A stretch of DNA of 23,585 bases from Methanocorpusculum sp. MCE. Lineage in GTDB: Archaea > Halobacteriota > Methanomicrobia > Methanomicrobiales > Methanocorpusculaceae. Made by a program: the position numbers and the translations under genes. A model generated the notes under the pieces. It was not told the DNA's origin, did not search any database, and was given only the letters and a program-made list of their open reading frames with translations. Shown piece by piece: positions 15,564 to 23,467 of the stretch. Position 1 is the first letter of the stretch. The number at the start of each line of letters is the position of its first letter. The stretch spans positions 1-23,585 of the forward strand of contig NIZU01000112.1 in the NCBI GenBank assembly GCA_003315675.1, written 5' to 3'.

Positions 15564-16771
15564 TAGGAGTTATGTGGTGTTGGTCCAATTCGGGAAGGGG
15601 ATGACTGGGTATGGAAACATGAGAAAATACCAACCGCGAATCGACGCGAATTAACGCGAATCGCATTTTTCTTGTTCCGCCCTCTTGACCTTTGGTCGCG
15701 TCACTACGCTACGCCAGATCGGCTCCGCGTGGTCGTGACGGCGGAACGAAACATGCTGGAAAACCCGCGTCGCGGGTTTTCTATAAATAGGACTTACGCG
15801 GTGTTGGTGTGGATTCAATTCGGAAAGGGGATGGACTAGTTTGGCCGCACGAAAAAAACAAACCGCGAATCGGCGCGAATCCCGCAAGCCGTTGGTTTGC
15901 TCCCAGAATCGGATTTGCTTTCCCTCACATGAACACGGCGGTCCTTATCGTCCCGCCGGTTCATCCCTCATCGGGATCGTTCGGGCAAATCCTGTCGCCG
16001 CCCCAGCGGCTCCAAACTGCAATTCCTCTCTCCGTCTCATATTGCGATTGCCAGAAAAGAACAATTATCTCATATGTAATGATCAATGAACATCTCTCTC
16101 ACGGGAGGCGCTGGGGCGCCGACAGGATTTGCCCGAACGGTCCCGATGAAGGGACGAGCAAGACAGCGAAGTTGGATTGCGAGAGTGAGGATAAGCAAAT
16201 CCGATTGTCTCGCCCGGAGGGCGGATTCAAGCGATGGTTGAAGACCCGAAGCGGAGAGCAAATCTCTGATTTGCGGTTCGCGCCGATTCGCGGTTGGTTT
16301 TTATCTCATGTGTCCACAGGAATGACTTAAACGAAATCGAATTACCTCCCATACTTACATCAGTTTTTTTCGGTTGAGATCACACCGCGTAAGTCCTATA
16401 TAAAGAATCTCACGTCCTTGTAATAACAAAAAAGATCAGTATTTTCTCAGGAGAAAACCCGCGACGCGGGGTTTCCAGCATTTGTCCAAGAGCCAAAGGC
16501 TCTTGAGACGTCTCACGAACTTACAGCTCGTGGACTTTCCACGCTGGCGTTCCGGCCACGCGGAGCCGATGAGGCGAAGCGTAGGTACGCTGCCGAGGAG
16601 TGAAACGACGAGGACAAGAAGACAGCGTAAGGAAAATGCGATTCGCGATTATTCGCGATTATTCGCGGTGTGATTTCTCATGTTTCCACACTAATGTTAT
16701 ACACGAAAGCGACGTACATCTCAAAGGACCTCAGTTGTTTTTCCGGTTGAGATCACACCGCGTAAGTCCTA
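15564..16771. mobile_element. Outer miniature element(s) interrupted by a nested copy
   Basis: The left limit at 15564 is a worn copy of the terminal repeat (TAGGAGTTATGTGGTG), followed by CCAATTCGGGAAGGGGATG and a GGAAACATGAGAAAA box. The right limit at 16771 is an intact end (CACCGCGTAAGTCCTA). The left flank 15564-15783 and the right flank 16451-16700 are imperfect inverted copies: both carry an AACCCGCG(T/A)CGCGG hairpin, a CCACGCGGAGCCGAT block and ATTCGCG iterons. The element at 15788-16398 sits between them. No transposase is present. Short open frames here are not genes. Confidence 0.6.
15788..16398. mobile_element. Complete miniature inverted-repeat element, 611 bases, inserted inside the outer one
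   Basis: It begins TAGGACTTACGCGGTG and ends with the exact inverse, CACCGCGTAAGTCCTA. If the outer TA on each side is a duplicated target, the terminal repeat proper is GGACTTACGCGGTG and the TA duplication would be of the IS630/mariner kind. Subterminal iterons (CGCGAATCGGCGCGAAT at about 15854-15870, inverted near 16277-16297) and a long inner inverted repeat (about 15960-16008 with 16109-16160, sharing CAGGATTTGCCCGAACG) make the whole element fold on itself. It has no coding capacity of note. Confidence 0.7.
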
Positions 16772-16794
16772 CTGAAAAAAAAGAATGAATGGTT

Positions 16795-17597
16795 CTATCC
16801 TTTCCGCACCGCGTCGCGGTTTTTCCGGTAGGATTTCTCTTTCGGATCAAGCTTCATTGCCCGTTCGAATGTAGAGACGGCGTCTTCTTTCCGGTTGAGA
16901 TACGCGGAGGCCGCGCCTTTCAGGCTCCAGCTTTCGGCATCGTTTGGGTCGAGCAGAAGGACTTTTCTATTGATGCAAGACCCTCTTCACATTCTTTGTT
17001 TCTTACCTGAATATTTGCTAGCAATTTCTGCAGGCGGCAGTCATCCGGCACGGCCGAGAGCCTGTTTTCCAGGGTTTCTTTCGCTTTTGCCGCATCGACG
17101 AGCGCGGCCTGTGCATGGGCTTTGTGGAGAATTGCAAGCGAACAGTTCGGATCGATGGCGAGGGCCTGATCTGCCGTCTGCTGGGCTTCGTTTGGGTTAC
17201 CCGCAAAGATGAGATAGCCTGCTTTGTTTGCAAGCAGGGTCGGGGAGTACGGGGCACTTACCAAAGCATCCGATGCCGCGGCGATGGCCTCGGAATATTT
17301 TCCGGATTCGGCAAGAAGCCTGGCATGCTCTGCGGGAAACCGGTAATCTCCCGGAAACAGTTTTCCGGCCGTGATGTGCGTTGCCAGTGCTTCTTTTCTT
17401 TCGCCGGTCTTTTCAAAGAGGAGGGCGAGATTGTACCAGACATCGGGAATACCCGGGCGGAGTTTGACCGACTCCTGATAGCAGAAGATGGCTCCTTTCT
17501 CGTCACCGCGTGTCATCAGCCCGGCGGCTTCCTTACACCAGATAACCGGGTCTGAAGGATTTGCTACTCGCGGTTTTCTGCTCACTTTTTCTCCCAC
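16795..17597 (-). pseudogene. TPR-repeat protein, frameshifted near its C-terminus
   Basis: The frame from 17597 gives at least four tetratricopeptide repeats (WYNLALLFEKTGERKEALA, AEHARLLAESGKYSEAIAAA, LANKAGYLIFAGNPNEAQQ, AILHKAHAQAALVDAAKAK). It then turns to nonsense and stops at 16920. Adding one A to the AAAA run (16963-16966 on the plus strand) restores VLLLDPNDAESWSLKGAASA, a further TPR ending at a TAG at 16795-16797, for about 267 residues in all. There is no signal peptide, so it is a cytosolic scaffold by family habit; the partner is unknown. Its start overlaps the 3' end of the HPS-RraA gene by 16 bases, so the two are translationally linked. The break may be a sequence error. 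Confidence 0.75.
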
Positions 17598-18865
17598 CGG
17601 AGAAGCTGCGAGAGACTGCCGAGTGTCCCGCCTCTCCGAATCTCTTCACGGATCCGGACCTCGGTTTTGTGAACCTCGACTGCACGCCGTGCGACCTCAT
17701 ATGCCCGTTCTCTTGGGATAACGACGACCCCTGACTGATCGCCGATCAGCCAGTCTCCTGGTCTCACGGTCTGGCCGCAGCAGAAGATCTCGGCGTTGAT
17801 CTCGCCAAATCCTTTTGGTTCTCCTGCATTCGGCTGAATCCAGGTTGCATAGACGGGAGTTTCGAGTGTGGTGATATCATCCCAGTCACGTACGGCCCCG
17901 TCAATAATGATCCCTGCGACCCCTTTGTTCTCGGCCGAACGGGTGGCAAGTTCACCCCACGGCGCTATGTCGGTTCTTTTATCATTGCTGATAACGAGAA
18001 CATCTCCCGGTCTGCATTCATCGATCGCCTGGACCGGTTTTGACCAGTCCCCCCCGAATGTTTGTACCGTGACCGCTTTTCCGATCATCTTCTTTGGAAC
18101 ATACTGAACGGTAAGGCCGCTCATCGCTCCTTTCCGGTAGAGGGCATCCGTCACGTTCGGGGCGGAGACCTGATCGAGAAGGCCGCGGATCGTGTCATCC
18201 AGACTGATTTGTACCGAGGTCCCTTCCGTCGGCTGGTTGATGGCATCTCGAACATTTCGGGCAGCTTTGGTGACGTCGGCTGCTTTGATGATCGACCCTC
18301 CGACGATCACGATATCGGCGCCCCGTGCCGCAGCTTTGGATGCCGTTTCTGCGTTCAGTCCTCCGGCGACGGCTATTTTGATCGGGAGGTTTCCGAGTTT
18401 ATCCAGAAGGTCCAGTGGATCTTTTCCCTCCATCTGTTGATCGATCCCCACATGGGCATTGATGATCTGGACACCGAGACCTGCAAGTTCCCGTGCACGC
18501 GTGACCACGTCAGAAACATTCATCATATCCGCCATGATCTCAACACCGTACAGGGCGGCTCCGCGAAGTGCATCCGTTATCACGGCGTTATCGGTATTTG
18601 CGAGAACACAGACGATATTTGCTCCGGCCTTTGCTGCCATCTCGACTTCCATGCCGCCGGTATCGGCTGTTTTCAGATCTGCAACGAGTGTTGTGGTCGG
18701 AAACTGCGCCCGGAGAACGCGAACTGCCTGCATTCCTTCGCTTTTTACCAGAGGGGTGCCTATTTCTATCCAGTCGGCACCTCCTGCCAGTGCCTCTTCT
18801 GCTATTTTTTGGGCCCGGGTAAGCTCGGTTACGTCAAGGGCCACCTGGAGGATAGGGCTTTGCAT
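17582..18865 (-). CDS. 3-Hexulose-6-phosphate synthase fused to an RraA-like domain
   Basis: This is a two-domain protein of 427 residues. Residues 1-210 are hexulose-6-phosphate synthase of the OMP-decarboxylase superfamily: ALDVTE at 9-14, WIEIGTPL at 32-39, the DLKTAD core at 63-68, NAHVGID at 136-142 and GGS near 189-191. It interconverts ribulose 5-phosphate plus formaldehyde and hexulose 6-phosphate; archaea commonly use it in reverse to make pentoses. Residues 215-427 are RraA-like (SAPNVTDALYRKGAMSG at 234-250, RPGDVLVI, WGELAT at 303-308, GAVRD at 323-327). That domain is often misnamed a ribonuclease regulator or methyltransferase, and its role here is unknown. The gene is intact and first of an operon with the TPR gene. 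Confidence 0.92.
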   Translation of the reverse strand: MQSPILQVALDVTELTRAQKIAEEALAGGADWIEIGTPLVKSEGMQAVRVLRAQFPTTTLVADLKTADTGGMEVEMAAKAGANIVCVLANTDNAVITDALRGAALYGVEIMADMMNVSDVVTRARELAGLGVQIINAHVGIDQQMEGKDPLDLLDKLGNLPIKIAVAGGLNAETASKAAARGADIVIVGGSIIKAADVTKAARNVRDAINQPTEGTSVQISLDDTIRGLLDQVSAPNVTDALYRKGAMSGLTVQYVPKKMIGKAVTVQTFGGDWSKPVQAIDECRPGDVLVISNDKRTDIAPWGELATRSAENKGVAGIIIDGAVRDWDDITTLETPVYATWIQPNAGEPKGFGEINAEIFCCGQTVRPGDWLIGDQSGVVVIPRERAYEVARRAVEVHKTEVRIREEIRRGGTLGSLSQLLRWEKK

Positions 18866-18910
18866 GGAGAATAGTTTGGAAGGAGAAGGGGATAAGGCTG
18901 GTGGGTGAGT

Positions 18911-18921
18911 AAAATATATCC
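18911..18921 (-). promoter_or_regulatory. TATA-like box for HPS-RraA
   Basis: On the minus strand GGATATATTTT lies about 46-56 bases before the ATG at 18865, which allows a leader of about 20-25 bases. It is the only TATA-like site in this gap in the right orientation. Confidence 0.4.
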
Positions 18922-19006
18922 TGAGGTTTCAGCGGCGCAGAATGCCCGTCATATTCTGAGAGGGTTCTGGTTCATTGAAGCATCATTATAAAAAAGGAGG
19001 GAGAAG

Positions 19007-19021
19007 TGTGACAGGGTCACA
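19007..19021. promoter_or_regulatory. Short perfect inverted repeat, possible regulator site
   Basis: TGTGAC-AGG-GTCACA is a perfect 6+6 repeat with a 3-base spacer, lying 25 bases downstream of the stop of the doubtful small gene and about 140 bases ahead of HPS-RraA. The target of any control is unclear. Confidence 0.3.
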
Positions 19022-19045
19022 GGTATTACAGCAGAATTTTCCTAT

Positions 19046-19276
19046 TTAACGGTATCTTTTTTCAAGAATGAAAAGCCGTGCATTCGATGGTTTAGGAGAA
19101 CATGATTCTTGTACTGTTAATAATTTTGAAAGTAGTGACGCCACAGATACCTCACACCCTCTTTCGTAGAGTTCTGCCGTGTCGGCATTACACGTCGGGC
19201 GCTCCGGATAGTGATAAGGGATATGATTTTCCCTGGTAAAACTTGTCCGCTTTAGTTCGGCGATTACGTTTGTCAT
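19046..19276 (-). CDS. Possible small protein of 76 residues, doubtful
   Basis: An open frame starting MTNVIAELKRTSFTRENH codes for a polar protein with three cysteines and no recognised family or membrane segment. A TATA-like TTTAAATATAAC on the minus strand lies about 105-115 bases ahead of the ATG, somewhat far. There is no clear ribosome-binding site. It is the only open frame of note between HPS-RraA and the solenoid-kinase gene, in otherwise AT-rich intergenic DNA. It could equally be chance. Confidence 0.3.
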   Translation of the reverse strand: MTNVIAELKRTSFTRENHIPYHYPERPTCNADTAELYERGCEVSVASLLSKLLTVQESCSPKPSNARLFILEKRYR

Positions 19277-19575
19277 TTTTCATACATCCCAGTGTCATTA
19301 AGCCCCCGAGTCCTGATTTCAGAGACAATAGGTAATATGTAAGTTATTATATTTAAAGTATTCTTTTTTAAAAAACAAAGTTATATTTAAACATTATTAT
19401 TAATTGACCTTTTTGCATGAAAAATAGGTTAATTAGGGTTCACTGCTCCGATGCCGGGCTGCGTCTTTCCGGCGCGTTTCGCTCGTCTTGGATATGTATT
19501 TCATTTCTTCAGAATATTCCAAAAACCGTCTGACAACTCATGTTAATTGAACTAAAATGTCCCTGACATACTGTT
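19277..19575. other. AT-rich upstream region of the solenoid-kinase gene
   Basis: No gene is seen in these 299 bases. Several TATA-like tracts (19345-19360 and 19379-19400) are present, plus an isolated GC-rich island at about 19441-19495 that differs sharply from its surroundings. No hairpin strong enough to name a riboswitch was found. Confidence 0.4.
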
Positions 19576-21984
19576 ATGAATATCAAAAACAAACTATACA
19601 TCGTACTTGAGGATATGACACCGCAAATCTATTCCGATACCCAACTTGTCATGAACGGGAAAATCTACAATTCTGAAGAGAATTGTTACGGGAACGGCTG
19701 GAGCTGGGATGCGCGGTCTCGTGTTCTTTCACTGAATTCATATCATGGATCCGGGATCGACTGTTTCGGGGATATCTCTATCATTGCCTCGGGTGCAGAA
19801 AATACCATCATTGGGAAACACCGTCCGGGGATACGCGTGCGAAATGGCGGTCTGACTATTTCGGGTGAAGGATCGCTCATCCTTGCAGAAAGTGAAACAG
19901 GCATTTGTGTTGATTCGGGAAAATTATCCATAAAATCAGTGTATGTGGATATCTCCGATGTTATCTGCGGGATCCATGCTAAAAAAGGCATCGTGATCTC
20001 CGGATCAACCATAAGTATACTCTCTAAAGATACCGGTATCAGATCCGGTGCCGGTATAACTGCGGATACATCTTCTCTAAAGATTATTGCGGCCGGCGCG
20101 GGTATAGAGTGCTTTGGCAGCCTTGAACTTGATGGGGGCACTCATCTCGTCGAAACGCCTGACGGGATAGGGATACATGTGCATGATGGTTCGTGTACCC
20201 TCAAAAACTGTTTCCTGCGGATGGCTTCCCGGAAAATCGGGATACTCGCTGAAAAGGGAGATCTCCATATCTCCTCAGTCACCTCGGAAATCAGTGCCGG
20301 AACCGGTATTTCGGCCGGCGGCTCCCTCATCGGAACGAATCTTCATCTCTTCATCGACGGCGAAGATGCCGGGATTCTCGTGGATGGGGAAATGTGCCGC
20401 CTCTCAGACGGAAGTTGTGCGGTTTTTGGCAAGGCGGCATTATCCGTTTCAAATGACGCTGCATTTAAGCAGATGAATGTCACGGTTGAAGGAGAACTGA
20501 CCGGGATATTAACGGGTGCGGGCTTTTTGTTGGAAGAAAGTTCCGTTTCCGTTATCGGCGGAAAAGAGATAGGCGTTCGTGCAGGAACCGATATGCACTT
20601 TTCCGGCAGGAGTCTGGAGATACGTGGTCAAACCGGCCTTGTCGTCAACGGAAATCTCGAGGTTTCGAACGGAACCCTCACATCGATCAATGAAGGCACC
20701 GGGATCGATGTCAAAGGGACATATATCCAGAACTCCGGCATGATCTGCGGCACCGGTATGGCCGGGGATGGAATTTGCGTCGCAAAAAAGATGACTGTAT
20801 ACGGCGGGAAGATTGAGGCAGCCGGGTATATAACCGGCCTTTCCGTTCTCGATGATCTCATACTTAAGTCCGGCCTGCTGACCGCTTCCGGAAAGACCGG
20901 GCTGAAGGTGGCAGGATCTTTCGAAGATTTCGGGGGATATCTTACCGTTTTTGGCGATGAGTTTGGTCTCTATGTGTCCAGCGGGACAACCAGTATCGGT
21001 GGGGCAGTTGTAGATATTGCCGGAGATGTGGGATTCTATGCCGGGAATACCGTGAACATTTCCGGGGGGGCGGTGCAGATTTCCGGTCATTACGCAGGGA
21101 TCTTTTCCTGCGCTGGAGATGTTCAGATCCACAGCGGCATGCATGACATATCTGCAGAAACCTACGGGATACTGATTACCTCGGGTTCGATCTATGCAAA
21201 AGGAGGTTCGCTCCAGATCAGAACAGTCAATAGTGAAGAAACCTCGGCCGGGATAAGTCTGGGCAGCGGCGATCTTATCGTTTCCGGGACGCATCTGAAT
21301 ATTTCCGGCGGCATGCAAGGGGTGGTGGGCGAACAAAGTACTGTGTCGGTAACGAATTCCGGTCTTGATGCTGAAGGTGATGATTACGGAATTGCAGTAA
21401 AGCGTCTTTCCTTTACGGGAGGCACCCTTACTGCGTACGGAAAAAAAGCAGCTCTCTTTCTGGACGATGACGCAGCTCTCGATGAAAAAGATACGGTTGT
21501 TACCTGCGGGAAATCCGAAGTCAGTGCCGAAATAGGGCCATATACCGATCAGAAGTATGTTCACCTGTATCCAAAGCACTTTGCAAGGCTCAACGTTTCG
21601 GCAACAGTCGAGAGTCTGGATGAAATCGTCGAGTGGGTGGATACGTCACTTAGTCCAAACGGCGTTGCCGAACCCTTCATCTCCAAGATGACGCTGGTGA
21701 TTGAAGAACTGTTTGTCAACATCGTGAATTATGCCTATCCGAATGAACCCGGCAACGTGATCTTTATGATGTATGTTGGTCCCTGTCTGAAACTGATTAT
21801 TTCCGATACCGGCGTGCCGTTTAATCCGCTGGAGTATGCAGAGCCGGATGTTACGCTGCCGATCGATGACCGAAACGTCGGCGGCTGGGGTATTTTCCTG
21901 TCCAGAAAATTGACCGACAGAATCACGTATGAACGGGCTGAAGGAATGAATATTCTGACTGTATACAAAAAAATTTACTCTTAG
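19576..21984 (+). CDS. Beta-solenoid protein fused to an RsbW-like serine kinase domain
   Basis: The protein has 802 residues. After a short N-terminus, NGWSWDARSRVLSLNSYHG (40-58) resembles the lead-in of surface beta-helix proteins. It is followed by about 26 coils of 21-25 residues, each opening with G(I/L/V), from about 60 to 655. Residues 672-802 are a GHKL ATPase of the RsbW/SpoIIAB kind: N box EELFVNIVNYAY (E710, N715), DTGVPFNP (744-751), and GGWGIFLSRKLTD (769-781). In bacteria this domain phosphorylates a STAS antagonist and binds a sigma factor. There is no signal peptide or membrane helix, so it is probably cytosolic. The STAS gene follows after 26 bases. The solenoid may sense a ligand or scaffold; its role is unknown. 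The gene is intact. Confidence 0.85.
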   Translation: MNIKNKLYIVLEDMTPQIYSDTQLVMNGKIYNSEENCYGNGWSWDARSRVLSLNSYHGSGIDCFGDISIIASGAENTIIGKHRPGIRVRNGGLTISGEGSLILAESETGICVDSGKLSIKSVYVDISDVICGIHAKKGIVISGSTISILSKDTGIRSGAGITADTSSLKIIAAGAGIECFGSLELDGGTHLVETPDGIGIHVHDGSCTLKNCFLRMASRKIGILAEKGDLHISSVTSEISAGTGISAGGSLIGTNLHLFIDGEDAGILVDGEMCRLSDGSCAVFGKAALSVSNDAAFKQMNVTVEGELTGILTGAGFLLEESSVSVIGGKEIGVRAGTDMHFSGRSLEIRGQTGLVVNGNLEVSNGTLTSINEGTGIDVKGTYIQNSGMICGTGMAGDGICVAKKMTVYGGKIEAAGYITGLSVLDDLILKSGLLTASGKTGLKVAGSFEDFGGYLTVFGDEFGLYVSSGTTSIGGAVVDIAGDVGFYAGNTVNISGGAVQISGHYAGIFSCAGDVQIHSGMHDISAETYGILITSGSIYAKGGSLQIRTVNSEETSAGISLGSGDLIVSGTHLNISGGMQGVVGEQSTVSVTNSGLDAEGDDYGIAVKRLSFTGGTLTAYGKKAALFLDDDAALDEKDTVVTCGKSEVSAEIGPYTDQKYVHLYPKHFARLNVSATVESLDEIVEWVDTSLSPNGVAEPFISKMTLVIEELFVNIVNYAYPNEPGNVIFMMYVGPCLKLIISDTGVPFNPLEYAEPDVTLPIDDRNVGGWGIFLSRKLTDRITYERAEGMNILTVYKKIYS

Positions 21985-22010
21985 TGTCTAAAAATGGGGG
22001 AACTACATCT

Positions 22011-22306
22011 ATGAAAATCGTAAAAACTGTTAATGAATCCAAACTCGTCCTTGAGCTGGATGGTAAACTGGATGCCCGAAGCGCTCCTGAGTTTCGGAGG
22101 TGTGCAGAGTCGTCCCTTGACGGCATTTCGGCCATTACGCTCAATTTTGCAAAACTCACTTACATGTCGAGTGTCGGTCTTTCGATCATTCTGACCTTGA
22201 AAAAAAACTGGGTCCGAAAGGGACCCTGCAGATAATCAACGCACACGGTCTGGTCCGCGAAGTTTTTGAGATCTCGGGGTTTGACGATCTTCTGGTAAAA
22301 GAGTAA
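22011..22306 (+). CDS. STAS anti-sigma-antagonist-like protein (RsbV/SpoIIAA type), split at an A8 run
   Basis: The ATG at 22011, 9 bases after a GGGGGA ribosome-binding site, starts MKIVKTVNESKLVLELDGKL. The STAS signature follows, with KLTYMSSVGLSIIL holding the serine (S54 by alignment; S53 is next to it) that the partner kinase phosphorylates in this family. The direct frame ends at 22235 after 74 residues. The frame one base back continues as LGPKGTLQIINAHGLVREVF and ends GFDDLLVKE at 22306, giving the normal 98 residues. The switch point is the A8 run 22200-22207, which reads A-AAA-AAC and is followed by a GGGTCC/GGACCC hairpin. The gene is either broken, misread, or translated through a -1 shift. 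Confidence 0.8.
22200..22226 (+). promoter_or_regulatory. Candidate -1 frameshift site: slippery A-AAA-AAC plus hairpin
   Basis: In the direct frame the codons are TTG AAA AAA AAC TGG, so A-AAA-AAC is in the right phase for a -1 slip. That slip joins exactly to the conserved rest of the STAS domain (CTG GGT CCG). One base later GGGTCC pairs perfectly with GGACCC across the loop GAAAG. The 1-base spacer is shorter than the usual 5-9. Confidence 0.4.
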
Positions 22307-22351
22307 AGAGAAAAAGCTGTGTTTTGGGATTTCTATTCCATTTTTTATTCG

Positions 22352-23413
22352 TTATTCTTGGGTGTATCTGAAGGCAAGCATCGTCATATCATCCGTCTGG
22401 CTGCTTCCTCCGGTGAAAACGGCGGTATCTTCCGTTACTGAATTAATCATAGTTTTTGGATCGTCTGATTTTTCAACGATCGAAAGGAGCCGGTCCACTC
22501 CATACATTTCGCCATGTTTGTTTTGCGCCTCCGTTACGCCGTCGGTGTACAGAAACAACGTATCATTTCGCTTTAGAACAGTTCGTTGATCAGTGTATTC
22601 GTGGTCCATGATTCCAAGTCCGGGTGCTTTTTCGCATACAAGCGGGGTACACGTCCCCGATCTGCAGAGTATCGGGGGGTTGTGTCCGGCACATGAGTAG
22701 GAGAACCTTCCGTTTTTGAGGTTAAGCAGCCCGATAAAGACCGTGACGAACCTGCAGGCGTCATTGTTTTTCATGATCTCGCGGTTAACGATCGTCAGCA
22801 TTCTGCCGGGCTGCGTGAATAGTGTCCGCACCGCTATTTTGATCATGGTTTTGACACGCATCATCATGAGCGCCGCCGAGATTCCTTTACCCGATACATC
22901 GGCAATGACAACTGCGAGATGGTAGTCCCAGATCCGGATAATATCATAGAAGTCTCCGCCGACAAGTTCTGATTCTGAGATGGCTGCGTGTATTTTTACG
23001 CCGGTGATGTTTTCGAATACATCCGGATCCGGGAGGATGCTGGACTGCACATCCTTTGCAAGGCGCATCTCTTCATCGATATGGATCTGTCTGATGGCCT
23101 TATGTATCCCGTAAAATACCTGCATATAGAGCAGGATAACCATGATGATGAAAATGACTCTGGTTGTGATCTCCGGAATGAAAAATACGGCCCCTTCCTG
23201 GCTATTCCACATACAGGATATTACGGCATAGGTCAGGTAGACCGCGACCGGGATGAACAGGACATTTCGAAAATCCCCCCGCAGGTCTCTGTTTGTTTCC
23301 TGCATTGTTTTGATCATGAAACGATTTGTCAGGATCAGAACAATTGTCAGAATGATCAATATCAGAACGCTTGATGCAAACTTCAGCTGATAGAGATCCC
23401 ATGGGAACATCAT
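22352..23413 (-). CDS. Membrane PP2C-type serine phosphatase (RsbU/SpoIIE-like), 5' end cut by an IS
   Basis: An open frame reaches 23572, but its first 35 residues are antisense insertion-sequence DNA. The first methionine in native sequence is at 23413 (353 residues). Numbered on the long frame, helices are at about 33-55 (straddling the IS edge), 66-88, 103-122 and 136-158. A linker (EEMRLAKDVQSSILPDP) precedes the PPM/SpoIIE domain with GGDFYD (205-210), ADVSGKG (224-230), YTDGVTEAQN (342-351) and QTDDMTML (392-399). These aspartates bind the metals, so catalysis should be intact. In the family it dephosphorylates the STAS protein. It converges on the STAS gene, 45 bases apart. Its own promoter and N-terminus are probably lost to the IS. 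Confidence 0.85.
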   Translation of the reverse strand: MMFPWDLYQLKFASSVLILIILTIVLILTNRFMIKTMQETNRDLRGDFRNVLFIPVAVYLTYAVISCMWNSQEGAVFFIPEITTRVIFIIMVILLYMQVFYGIHKAIRQIHIDEEMRLAKDVQSSILPDPDVFENITGVKIHAAISESELVGGDFYDIIRIWDYHLAVVIADVSGKGISAALMMMRVKTMIKIAVRTLFTQPGRMLTIVNREIMKNNDACRFVTVFIGLLNLKNGRFSYSCAGHNPPILCRSGTCTPLVCEKAPGLGIMDHEYTDQRTVLKRNDTLFLYTDGVTEAQNKHGEMYGVDRLLSIVEKSDDPKTMINSVTEDTAVFTGGSSQTDDMTMLAFRYTQE

Positions 23414-23467
23414 GTGAATGATGCTAAATGAAAGATCACAGATGCTCAGGCCGATAAAAAGAATATA

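Noticed and set aside
15809..16330. A 173-residue plus-strand open frame
   Set aside because: It lies wholly inside the miniature element and reflects its inverted repeats, not protein conservation.
16640..16672. CRISPR-like short repeats
   Set aside because: The units are 10 bases with no unique spacers and belong to the miniature element ends.
20509..21579. A 356-residue minus-strand open frame
   Set aside because: It is antisense to the solenoid repeats; its repeated glycine and histidine pattern mirrors the coils of the real gene.
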